Of a stretch of DNA of 5,487 bases, positions 1 to 5,100 are shown in pieces. The notes beneath the pieces were generated by a model. That model saw nothing but the letters and a program-made list of their open reading frames with translations, made no database searches and had not been told where the DNA came from. A program made the translations under genes and the position numbers. The DNA comes from Spirochaetia bacterium (GTDB taxonomy: Bacteria; Spirochaetota; Spirochaetia; DTKZ01). Location of the stretch: NCBI GenBank assembly GCA_031270615.1, contig JAISXE010000031.1:1-5487 (forward strand). Direction: 5' to 3'. The stretch's first letter is position 1. The number at the start of each line of letters is the position of its first letter.

Positions 1-456
1 GTTTTTTGGGCGATGCTGGCTGGCCTGCTGGCATCAGGTTTGGTGTTTGTTTCCTGCGATAACAGCGATGATGACGATGGCGGCCCGTACCTCCTGGAAT
101 GGGGTTCGTTTAACACTACGTATGCTGCGGTTTACACCACTATAGGAACACAGGGGTGGACTGTCACGGATCTCAGTCCCGGCGGTCCCTCTACCTATCC
201 CGGTCAAGGATACGTGACAGGCGCTGAGGCAGACAGCGTATACGATTACTGCATGGATCCGGCTAATGGCATTGTTTACAATGGCGGCGGGAAAACAGAC
301 GGCAGTTTTGCAGGCCTGCTGAATTATAAGGCGAAGGGTGTCGGGCTGCCGGACACTCTCAAAACCGCGCTTGCGGCCCAAGAGGCCAATGTCCCGGTGG
401 CGGGCATCTTTGACGCCGATGTGGCGGCAGTGGTGTTTTACGTTCGCAAAAACTAA
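1..456 (+). CDS. Putative lipoprotein, 5' end outside window
   Basis: The frame is open from base 1, and the first in-frame ATG (13) would leave a signal peptide with no charged n-region, so the true start probably lies upstream. A hydrophobic stretch (LAGLLASGLVFV) leads to a lipobox-like FVSC with the Cys codon at 55-57. An acidic run (SDDDDGG) follows, typical of the linker after a lipidated cysteine. This predicts export by Sec, lipidation and membrane anchoring on the periplasmic or outer face. The mature part (about 130 residues) is rich in Gly, Thr, Tyr and Ala, ends in AAVVFYVRKN, and matches no family I recognise. The stop TAA is at 454-456. A weak 5-bp hairpin (458-474) follows without a T-run, so no convincing terminator is seen. 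Lipoprotein nature is well supported; function is unknown. Confidence 0.75.
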   Translation, partial: VFWAMLAGLLASGLVFVSCDNSDDDDGGPYLLEWGSFNTTYAAVYTTIGTQGWTVTDLSPGGPSTYPGQGYVTGAEADSVYDYCMDPANGIVYNGGGKTDGSFAGLLNYKAKGVGLPDTLKTALAAQEANVPVAGIFDADVAAVVFYVRKN

Positions 457-480
457 GAGCCCGCGCAAGGGGCTGGTCGT

Positions 481-797
481 CCATGCAACCTGGGGCTGGT
501 CGCGATTTTCTAAAAAGGCCGTACAAGCAGGTCGTGGGCTGAAAGCCCCGTGTTGGTGAAGCAGAACGGTCTGCCGTCCATGCAACCCGGACTGGTCGCA
601 ATCCTCTAAAAGGGCCGTACAGGCAGGCCGTGGGCGAAGCCCCGTGTTGGTAAAGCAGAACGGTCTGCCGCCATGCAACCCGGACTGGTCGCAATCCTCT
701 AAAAGGGCCGTACAAGTAGGTCGTGGGCGAAGCCCCGCGTTGGTAAAGCAGAACGGTCTGCCGCCCATGCATCCTGGCTGGTCGCAATTTTCTAAAT
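481..797. repeat. Tandem repeat, about 3.3 copies of a 93-97 bp unit
   Basis: Units begin at 481, 578, 671 and 765 with CCATGCAACC (CCATGCATCC in the last) and have lengths 97, 93 and 94; the fourth stops after about 33 bases. Each full unit holds CTGGTCGCRATYYTCTAAA, then a hairpin with a GAA loop (536-548, 632-642, 725-735), then GCAGA-ACGG-TCTGC (for example 655-668). Unit lengths are not all multiples of three, so reading frames shift between copies; this argues against a coding repeat. The stretch 457-817 holds no gene I can support. The words CCGCGCAAGGG, GGCTGGTCGCAATTTT and CCCATGCAACC recur at 1797-1883, so this is a dispersed family, not a unique satellite. Confidence 0.88.
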
Positions 798-817
798 CAA
801 AATATAGGAATTTATGT

Positions 818-1030
818 ATGTGGTCAAAAGAATTAATTGAATTATCGAAAGAATATTTGAATTGCAGTGGTGTATCGGTTAAAACCCAAAAAGGCGATTT
901 TGGAATATTGGACATTGACCATAAAAACAAAGTCTGGACAATTAACCTTCTGACTGAAAACACACGAAACTTAAGCCTGGTTTTCCATTCCGCCGATGAA
1001 CTTATAAAAGCCGGCTGGGCTGTTGATTAA
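818..1030 (+). CDS. Small hypothetical protein, 70 aa
   Basis: The ATG at 818 is preceded by an AGGA-type ribosome site (806-809) with 8 nt spacing. The frame is open further up to an ATG at 644, but that extension runs through the tandem repeat and is rejected. The protein starts MWSKELIELSKEYL, probably a helix, followed by strand-like stretches (SVKTQKGDFGILDID, KVWTINLLTEN, LSLVFHSADELI) and ends KAGWAVD. There is no signal peptide or membrane segment, so it is probably a small cytosolic alpha/beta protein. I do not recognise the family. The gene is visibly AT-rich compared with mutS2 and the repeats around it, which suggests different ancestry or recent acquisition. It lies directly after the repeat array and 64 bp before the antitoxin gene, which has its own promoter, so the two are probably transcribed separately. 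Confidence 0.65.
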   Translation: MWSKELIELSKEYLNCSGVSVKTQKGDFGILDIDHKNKVWTINLLTENTRNLSLVFHSADELIKAGWAVD

Positions 1031-1049
1031 CCTCCAATTTTACAATGTA

Positions 1050-1078
1050 TTGACGGGTGTGGTAGCACGCTGTATATT
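1050..1078 (+). promoter_or_regulatory. Sigma-70-like promoter of the RelB-like gene
   Basis: TTGACG (1050-1055), a 17-bp spacer and TATATT (1073-1078) form a near-consensus promoter ending 16 bp before the ATG at 1095. A purine-rich ribosome site GAGAGGG (1081-1087) sits 7 nt from the ATG. The spacer holds an imperfect inverted repeat, GGGTG and CACGC around 1056-1070. RelB-type antitoxins repress their own promoters, so this is a candidate operator, but that is inference. The predicted transcript start (about 1085) leaves a very short leader that may remove part of the ribosome site. Confidence 0.65.
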
Positions 1079-1094
1079 ATGAGAGGGTTAAACC

Positions 1095-1607
1095 ATGCCA
1101 ACCATACAGTTCAGTACCGATGATCAGACTAAAGCGGCTTCTACCGTCCTTTTTGCCCGGCTGGGTATTACTATGTCCGAGGCCATAAACCTGTTCCTCC
1201 GGCAGTCAATAATGCGAGGGGGGATTCCCTTTACCCTGACTGTGCCGCCGGACCACGAGACCAAAGGTCTGCGGTTCGCTGAATACGCCGCTCTTGAGAC
1301 GGGAAACGATGAAGCCCTTATTGACGCTCTGCGGCGGTACAAGGCCGTCAACCATGCCGATTTTGATATAGCCAAAGCGGAACCGTTTTTACACGCCCTG
1401 TGGGGACTTGATTCCATCGTTGAGCCGCGTCTAACCTTCTACGAGGATGCGGTTAAAGCCAGGTTCAAATTTAGGGGCAGTGAGTTCGTCATAGACTACA
1501 ACTTTGAGGAACCGCAGACACTGTTTATCCTGTCCAGACAGGACGGGAAACTTTTTGCCAAAGACTGTGCCCTCGCCGATAGAGAAAAAACGCTGGGACT
1601 TTTCTGA
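1095..1607 (+). CDS. RelB/DinJ-type antitoxin with long C-terminal extension
   Basis: Residues 1-50 match the RelB/DinJ ribbon-helix-helix pattern: a strand (TIQFSTDD), then KAASTVLFARLGITMSEAIN, LFLRQSIMRGGIPF. In that family this region dimerises, binds the operator and represses its own operon, while the C-terminus wraps the toxin. DinJ-like antitoxins are usually about 85-100 residues; this one has 170. The extra part (about 55-170) includes a helical section (NDEALIDALRRYKAVN) and a strand-rich end (ARFKFRGSEFVIDYNF, TLFILSRQDGKLFAKD) that I do not recognise. No RelE/YafQ-type toxin follows, only a 30-codon ORF overlapping the stop by one base. The start is fixed by the GAGAGGG site and the promoter. 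It may be an orphan antitoxin turned regulator, or the extension may be a fused partner domain. The RHH assignment is secure; the role of the C-terminus is open. Confidence 0.85.
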   Translation: MPTIQFSTDDQTKAASTVLFARLGITMSEAINLFLRQSIMRGGIPFTLTVPPDHETKGLRFAEYAALETGNDEALIDALRRYKAVNHADFDIAKAEPFLHALWGLDSIVEPRLTFYEDAVKARFKFRGSEFVIDYNFEEPQTLFILSRQDGKLFAKDCALADREKTLGLF

Positions 1608-1699
1608 TGGCCGTGTATCCGCCATCGCTGCTCCCCCAAAAGACATACCCGCCTTTGGCAAACGGAGAAATATCGCATAACGCCGCCTGCTTGCGGTGA
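1607..1699 (+). CDS. Doubtful 30-aa ORF overlapping the antitoxin stop
   Basis: The antitoxin stop TGA (1605-1607) and an ATG (1607-1609) share one base, the TGATG arrangement common in translationally coupled toxin-antitoxin pairs. The frame gives 30 residues beginning MAVYPPSLLPQKTY and stops at TGA 1697-1699, just before the palindrome cluster. The peptide is proline-rich and unlike RelE, YafQ or other toxins I know. It could be the 5' stub of a toxin gene lost to rearrangement, a short coupled peptide, or chance. No separate ribosome site is needed if translation is coupled. Confidence 0.25.
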   Translation: MAVYPPSLLPQKTYPPLANGEISHNAACLR

Positions 1700-1723
1700 T
1701 TTGGGACGATCTCACGCGCCCCC

Positions 1724-1752
1724 GGAAAGCAGCCCCTGCGGGGCTGCTTTCC
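1724..1752. repeat. Perfect 13-bp inverted repeat, TGC loop
   Basis: GGAAAGCAGCCCC and its exact reverse complement flank the three bases TGC. The hairpin would be very stable in RNA or single-stranded DNA. It is followed by GAGAGGAAATTATTTTA, not an immediate T-run, so it is not a standard intrinsic terminator, though it could slow or stop read-through from the antitoxin gene. Confidence 0.9.
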
Positions 1753-1846
1753 GAGAGGAAATTATTTTATGGGCGCTGCCGCGCCCCCGGAAATCCCCGC
1801 GCAAGGGATTGCAGCGGAAATCCCGCAGGGCGTGCGAAGGCTGGTC

Positions 1847-1869
1847 GCAATTTTGCGAAGCAAAATTGC
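1847..1869. repeat. Perfect 10-bp inverted repeat, GAA loop
   Basis: GCAATTTTGC and GCAAAATTGC flank GAA. The left arm begins in the repeat-family word CTGGTCGCAATTTT, also seen at 778-791, where it is not followed by the second arm. The GAA loop is the same as in the small hairpins of the tandem array, which supports a common origin. Confidence 0.9.
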
Positions 1870-1920
1870 TGCTCGCCCATGCAACCTGACACGCACGAGG
1901 AATTGGAGCGGAAAGCCCGG

Positions 1921-1948
1921 TTTTTTTTCGGCTGCGGCCGAAAAAAAA
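1921..1948. repeat. Perfect 12-bp inverted repeat, T8 outside and A8 outside
   Basis: TTTTTTTTCGGC and GCCGAAAAAAAA flank TGCG. On both strands the T-tract precedes the GC core and the A-tract follows it, the reverse of an intrinsic terminator, so it is not called as one. It is the last member of the palindrome cluster. Confidence 0.9.
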
Positions 1949-2022
1949 TGCGCCCAACATCTTCTTTTCAACTTTATTCCCAACTCCTCGTTCCGTATTC
2001 CTCATTCCTCCGCGCGGCGCAC

Positions 2023-2051
2023 TTGCCACAGCCCCCCGAAGCGGCCATACT
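2023..2051 (+). promoter_or_regulatory. Candidate promoter of mutS2
   Basis: TTGCCA (2023-2028), a 17-bp spacer and CATACT (2046-2051) match the sigma-70 consensus at five and four of six positions. The -10 box ends 7 nt before the ATG at 2059, so transcription would start at or beside the start codon. This fits the absence of a visible Shine-Dalgarno sequence before the gene. In GC-rich DNA such a match can arise by chance. Confidence 0.35.
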
Positions 2052-2058
2052 GTGGCGC

Positions 2059-4464
2059 ATGAACGAACACGCTCTTCGCCTGCTGGAATTTGAAACGGTG
2101 CGGGGGGAACTTATGGATTACGCCTGGAGCGGGGACGGCAAGGAGCGTCTTTCCCGCGAGGGTTTTTTCCGCACGGAGTGGGAGCTGGAAAAAATCCGCC
2201 GCCCTGTCGCGGAGTTCCGCGGCCTGTTTGATGCTGACGCGCAGCGCCCGGCGCTGTCCCTGCCTGCGATTGGCGGCTTGGTCAGGGTGGCGGAAAAACC
2301 AGGTGCGGTTCTGGAACCAACGCAGATCGGAAGCATAGGCGCGTACCTGCGGCAGGCGGGGACGGTCAGGGCCTATATACGAAAGGCGGGCGGCGTTTTG
2401 AAGGAAGAGGCGGAGGGTCTTCCCGATATGGGCGGGCTGTGCGCGCGTATCGACAAAATCATCGATGGCGAGGGGAACATACGGGACGAGGACATCCCCT
2501 CCCTGGCGGGGCTGCGCCGCAGGATCCGATCCTCCCGGCGCGAGCTGGAGGCCCTTGCCGCTTCGTATCTGGGTGGCGCGGATTACAAGTCCTACTGGCA
2601 GTCCGACACGGCTTCGCAGAAGGACGGGCGCACGGTGCTGCCTCTGGCGAGCAATTTCCGGGGGCGCATCAAGGGCGTGGTGCATGAAATTTCTTCCAGC
2701 GGGGCGACGGCTTTTTTCGAGCCGCTGGACATTTTTGAGAAAAACAACCTGGTCGCGGAAACCGAAAACGAATACCGCCGGGAGCTTTTCAGAATCCTGA
2801 AAGAGCTGACCGCCGAGATCGGCGCCCGCGCGGGGGAGCTGGGCTTTCTTTTGGACCGCATCGCGGCCATTGACTCCTGGCAGGCCCGGGCTTTTTACGG
2901 CAGGGTGCATTGCTGCTTCCCTGCGGCGGCCGTCGGGCGCGGCGTTTTTTCCCTTTTGTCGGCCCGGCACCCGCTTCTGGGGAAAAAGGCCGTGCCAATC
3001 GACATCGCGCTCGGCGAGGACCAGCGGGTGCTTTTGATTAGCGGCCCCAACACGGGGGGGAAAACCCTCGCCTTGAAAACCGCGGGGCTTCTGGCTCTGA
3101 TGAACCAGTTCGGCATGGAAATCCCCGCCGCCGCGGATTCCCGCCTGCCTCTGTTTGACGAAATTTTTGTTGATATGGGGGATGAGCAGTCCATAGCCCA
3201 GTCCCTTTCGACTTTTTCCGCGCATATTTCCAATCTCGCGAAAATCAGCGAAGCCTGCACGGGTTCCTCGCTGGTGCTTCTGGACGAGCTTGGCTCCGGG
3301 ACGGACCCGGAACAGGGGGCGGCGCTGGCTATGGCTTTTCTGGACCGCTTTCTTGGGCGCGGCGTCCACGTCCTTGTGACAAGCCACCTGGGGGCGCTGA
3401 AGCGCTACGCCTTCGGCCGCGCCGGGGTTTCCAACGCCTCGGTGCGCTTCGACGCCCAGGCATTCAAACCCCTGTATGAAATCCTCGCCGGGGTTCCCGG
3501 CGAAAGCCACGCCCTGGAAATCGCGCGGCGCTGCGGGGTTGCCCCGGGCATTGTCGCTGCGGCGCGGGAGTATGTCGCGGGCGGCGAGACCGATTCGGCG
3601 CGCCTTATCCGCGAGCTGACGGAGCGGGAAACCCAGCTCGCGCTGAACCTCAGGAGGCAGCAGGAAGTCCTGGCGGAGCTTGAGAGCCGGAAAAGCCGCC
3701 TTGCCGCGAAGGAGATGGACCTCGCGGCGCGGGAGATCAAACTCCGCAAGGAAGGCTTGGCCGAGTCCCGCCGCTTCCTCGGCGAAAGCCGCAAAACCTT
3801 TGAAGCCCTGGTACACGAGTTTCGCCTGACGCAGGGCCAGTCCCGCACGCCGCCCGAAAGCCCCCTTTTGCGGGAGATCCGCGCCTTCACGGAGGGCCTG
3901 CAAAACCAGGTAAACGCCGACGAGCAAAAAGTAGAACAAAAAACAGAAGAACTCGCCGCCCTGAAACCGCAGGCAGGCCCGCTCAGGGAAGGCATGGAAG
4001 TCCTTATCGGCGATCCGCCGCGCCGCGCCCTCCTGGGCCGCAGGCTCTCCGGCGGCCGCTGGCAGCTTACCGTTGGCGCCCTGCGCCTCGCCCTGCCCGA
4101 AAGCGAGATCACGCCGGCCGCGGCGGATAGTGGGGGCGGGGCGTCCACGCAGGCGGGCGGCGCGCGACCGGTTCCTGAGGGGAAAACCGAGGTGCTTGTC
4201 AGCATCGAAAAAAACGAGCCCGCCCGCTTTGAGCTTGACATCCGGGGCCTGCGCGCCGCCGAAGCCCTTGCCGCCCTTGCCAAACAAATCGACCGGGCCA
4301 TCATGCAGGGCCTCCAGGAGTTCAGCGTCATCCACGGCAAAGGCGAAGGCGTTTTGCAGGAAACCGTCCAGGGCTGCCTGCGCGGCCACCCCTGCGTGGA
4401 AAGTTTCTCCTTCGCCCATCCCGACCAGGGCGGAACCGGAAAAACCTTTGTCAGGCTCAAGTGA
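2059..4464 (+). CDS. mutS2: Endonuclease MutS2
   Basis: The 801-residue protein is close to the usual MutS2 length (about 780-790). It lacks the MutS mismatch-recognition domain. Residues 1 to about 310 form the core/clamp region. The ATPase follows: Walker A GPNTGGKT (329-336), DEQSIAQSLSTFSAH (375-389), Walker B with LLDELGSGTDP (407-417) and the switch His443 in TSHLGALKRYA. A charged coiled coil spans about 510-590, a KOW-like region about 640-690, and the C-terminal Smr nuclease domain has LDIRGLR (726-732) and HGKGEG (759-764). Known MutS2 proteins suppress recombination and, in Bacillus, split collided ribosomes; both depend on the ATPase, and the Smr domain is a nuclease. The ATG at 2059 is chosen because MNEHALRLLEFETV is a typical MutS2 start. 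The open frame back to 1696 only covers palindromes. No ribosome site or downstream terminator is evident. Confidence 0.97.
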   Translation: MNEHALRLLEFETVRGELMDYAWSGDGKERLSREGFFRTEWELEKIRRPVAEFRGLFDADAQRPALSLPAIGGLVRVAEKPGAVLEPTQIGSIGAYLRQAGTVRAYIRKAGGVLKEEAEGLPDMGGLCARIDKIIDGEGNIRDEDIPSLAGLRRRIRSSRRELEALAASYLGGADYKSYWQSDTASQKDGRTVLPLASNFRGRIKGVVHEISSSGATAFFEPLDIFEKNNLVAETENEYRRELFRILKELTAEIGARAGELGFLLDRIAAIDSWQARAFYGRVHCCFPAAAVGRGVFSLLSARHPLLGKKAVPIDIALGEDQRVLLISGPNTGGKTLALKTAGLLALMNQFGMEIPAAADSRLPLFDEIFVDMGDEQSIAQSLSTFSAHISNLAKISEACTGSSLVLLDELGSGTDPEQGAALAMAFLDRFLGRGVHVLVTSHLGALKRYAFGRAGVSNASVRFDAQAFKPLYEILAGVPGESHALEIARRCGVAPGIVAAAREYVAGGETDSARLIRELTERETQLALNLRRQQEVLAELESRKSRLAAKEMDLAAREIKLRKEGLAESRRFLGESRKTFEALVHEFRLTQGQSRTPPESPLLREIRAFTEGLQNQVNADEQKVEQKTEELAALKPQAGPLREGMEVLIGDPPRRALLGRRLSGGRWQLTVGALRLALPESEITPAAADSGGGASTQAGGARPVPEGKTEVLVSIEKNEPARFELDIRGLRAAEALAALAKQIDRAIMQGLQEFSVIHGKGEGVLQETVQGCLRGHPCVESFSFAHPDQGGTGKTFVRLK

Positions 4465-4500
4465 AGGATTGGGTGTTAGGCGTTAGGCGTGAAGAGCGGG

Positions 4501-4545
4501 AAAACCACGGACAGCACTGACAGTACGGACAAAGAGAAAACCAAA
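4501..4545. repeat. Inverted copy of the 26-bp-period repeat
   Basis: AAAACCACGGAC (4501-4512) and the bases up to 4522 pair with 4744-4765 at 18 of 22 positions in inverted orientation; the related text continues to AAAACC at 4537-4542. The element thus faces the arrays at 4740-4791 and 5217-5294 and could form a long stem enclosing 4523-4743. Between mutS2 and this element (4465-4500) there is only a short TTAGGCG direct duplication. I see nothing in 4546-4620. Confidence 0.7.
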
Positions 4546-4623
4546 GAAATTTGATGCGGAATTTGCGGTTTTTCCGCCATTGGTTTCAAGCGGCGATAGA
4601 AACCCAAGCCGCGTTTTCGTGCT

Positions 4624-4681
4624 GGATTGCTTCGGGGCCGCTGCCTCCGCCACGGCGAAAAGCTAAGGCCCCTCGCAATGG
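4624..4681. repeat. Imperfect stem-loop with GCAAT/ATTGC arms
   Basis: ATTGC-TTC-GGGGCC (4626-4639) pairs with GGCCCC-TC-GCAAT (4667-4679), giving 11 base pairs around a small internal loop. The 27-nt top contains CGCC-AC-GGCG. Read on the minus strand it goes CATTGCGAGGGGCC to GGCCCCGAAGCAATCC, resembling the CATTGCGAG/GAAGCAATCC intergenic repeats seen in many bacterial genomes. No gene is supported here. Confidence 0.7.
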
Positions 4682-4791
4682 CCAGGGCGCAGCGTCGGCA
4701 TTCCCCGATACCCAATTTGCCCGTGCCGCCAGCGTTTTTCTTCCGTCAGCGTGGTCCGTGGTTTTCTTCCGTCAGTGAGGTCAGTGGTTTT
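4667..4791. repeat. Direct repeat, copy A
   Basis: This copy begins GGCCCCTCGCAATGGCCAGG and continues through CATTCCCCGATACCC and GTGCCGCCAGCGTTTTT. The first 80 or so bases match copy B (from 5101) with three substitutions and one single-base indel. It then ends in two 26-bp units (4740-4765 and 4766-4791), each of the form CTTCCGTCAG...GTGGTTTT. The two copies are 434 bp apart in the same orientation and bracket the PIN-fragment gene. Confidence 0.88.
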
Positions 4792-4801
4792 CTTAACCGG
4801 C

Positions 4802-4820
4802 AAAAGGCGCCAGGCACTTT
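4802..4820 (-). terminator. Possible weak terminator after the PIN-fragment gene
   Basis: Just beyond the stop of the minus-strand gene, that strand reads AAAGTGCCTGGCGCCTTTT, an imperfect dyad with a short T-run. Several positions do not pair, so at most it is a degraded hairpin terminator. Confidence 0.25.
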
Positions 4821-4831
4821 CTATCAGGGTT

Positions 4832-5047
4832 TTATGTTCCGGCCCTGCATTCCCGAAGCAGGGCCACGATTTCTTCTGTCGTAATGTCAAGTTTCATGCG
4901 GGGAATATCTTCAAGCGGGGACTTCCCCGCTGGCAATACCGTGGGAGAAACTATGACAGCATCTTTGGTATGGGTTATAACAATTTCGCTTTCGGGCTCA
5001 TCCGCAATAACCGCCATTATCGCGCTGGCATCCAGTAATATCTCCAT
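4832..5047 (-). CDS. Truncated VapC-like PIN-domain protein with foreign tail
   Basis: Residues 1-39 (MEILLDASAIMAVIADEPES, then EIVITHTKDAVIVSPTVLP) are the first strand-helix-strand of a PIN-domain RNase of the VapC type, with the first metal-binding Asp at position 6. Intact PIN toxins are about 130 residues and continue from VLP into a helix carrying the next conserved acidic residue. Here AGKSPL (40-45), encoded by a perfect palindrome, follows instead, then a 26-residue tail (EDIPRMKLDITTEEIV...) unlike a PIN domain. Later acidic residues of the active site are absent, so ribonuclease activity is unlikely. The tail resembles the amphipathic ends of some antitoxins, but I cannot assign it. 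The ATG at 5047 is preferred over 5149 because the longer reading enters copy B of the repeat. There is no antitoxin gene upstream and no clear ribosome site. Confidence 0.75.
   Translation of the reverse strand: MEILLDASAIMAVIADEPESEIVITHTKDAVIVSPTVLPAGKSPLEDIPRMKLDITTEEIVALLRECRAGT
4914..4931. repeat. Perfect palindrome inside the PIN-fragment gene
   Basis: AGCGGGGA-CT-TCCCCGCT has 8-bp arms. It lies exactly where the PIN homology stops and encodes residues 40-45 in frame. Its GC-rich style resembles the intergenic palindromes in this window, so it is a likely insertion or recombination scar. Confidence 0.88.
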
Positions 5048-5053
5048 AGTCTT

Positions 5054-5083
5054 ATAATGCACTCTATTTGTATACAATGTCAA
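5054..5083 (-). promoter_or_regulatory. Promoter and candidate operator of the PIN-fragment gene
   Basis: On the minus strand a perfect -35 box TTGACA (5083-5078) is followed by an 18-bp spacer and CATTAT (5059-5054). The -10 box ends 6 nt before the ATG at 5047, so the message would be leaderless or nearly so. Directly after the -35 box lies the perfect 10-bp palindrome TTGTATACAA (5068-5077), a plausible repressor site. Such an arrangement is expected for an autoregulated toxin-antitoxin operon, but here it drives the toxin fragment directly, as if the antitoxin gene had been lost. Confidence 0.6.
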
Positions 5084-5100
5084 CGTAAGACTACAACTAC

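Larger units (their letters stand above)
1724..1948. repeat. Cluster of five consecutive palindromes upstream of mutS2
   Basis: This stretch is built almost wholly of inverted repeats: 1724-1752 (13-bp arms), 1771-1786 (GGGCGC-TGCC-GCGCCC), 1793-1809 (ATCCC arms), 1847-1869 (10-bp arms) and 1921-1948 (12-bp arms). The words CCGCGCAAGGG, GGCTGGTCGCAATTTT and CCCATGCAACCTG are shared with 461-493 and the tandem array. It therefore looks like a mosaic intergenic element of the same family, not a regulatory site private to mutS2. The region 1700-2058 holds no gene I can support, although the mutS2 frame happens to stay open through it. Confidence 0.85.

Noticed and set aside
481..797. CRISPR array
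   Set aside because: Units are 93-97 bp and similar along their whole length, with no unique spacers between short constant repeats and no cas genes.
644..817. N-terminal extension of the 70-aa gene back to an ATG at 644
   Set aside because: The added residues are encoded by tandem-repeat DNA whose frame changes from unit to unit, and the ATG at 818 has its own ribosome site.
34..963. 309-codon minus-strand frame over the lipoprotein and tandem repeat
   Set aside because: It crosses the lipoprotein gene, the repeat array and the small AT-rich gene antisense. Its repeated peptide is only the DNA repeat translated, and two plus-strand genes explain the ends better.
1921..1948. Intrinsic terminator
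   Set aside because: The T-tract precedes the stem and the A-tract follows it on both strands, the opposite of the required order.
2002..4419. 805-codon open frame on the minus strand across mutS2
   Set aside because: It is the antisense shadow of the GC-rich mutS2 gene. The plus-strand reading has all the MutS2 motifs, and the antisense product resembles no family.
4551..4778. 75-codon plus-strand ORF after mutS2
   Set aside because: It runs through the GCAAT stem-loop and repeat copy A, has no ribosome site, and its peptide has no protein-like conservation signal. Similar frames appear in copy B as repeat by-products.
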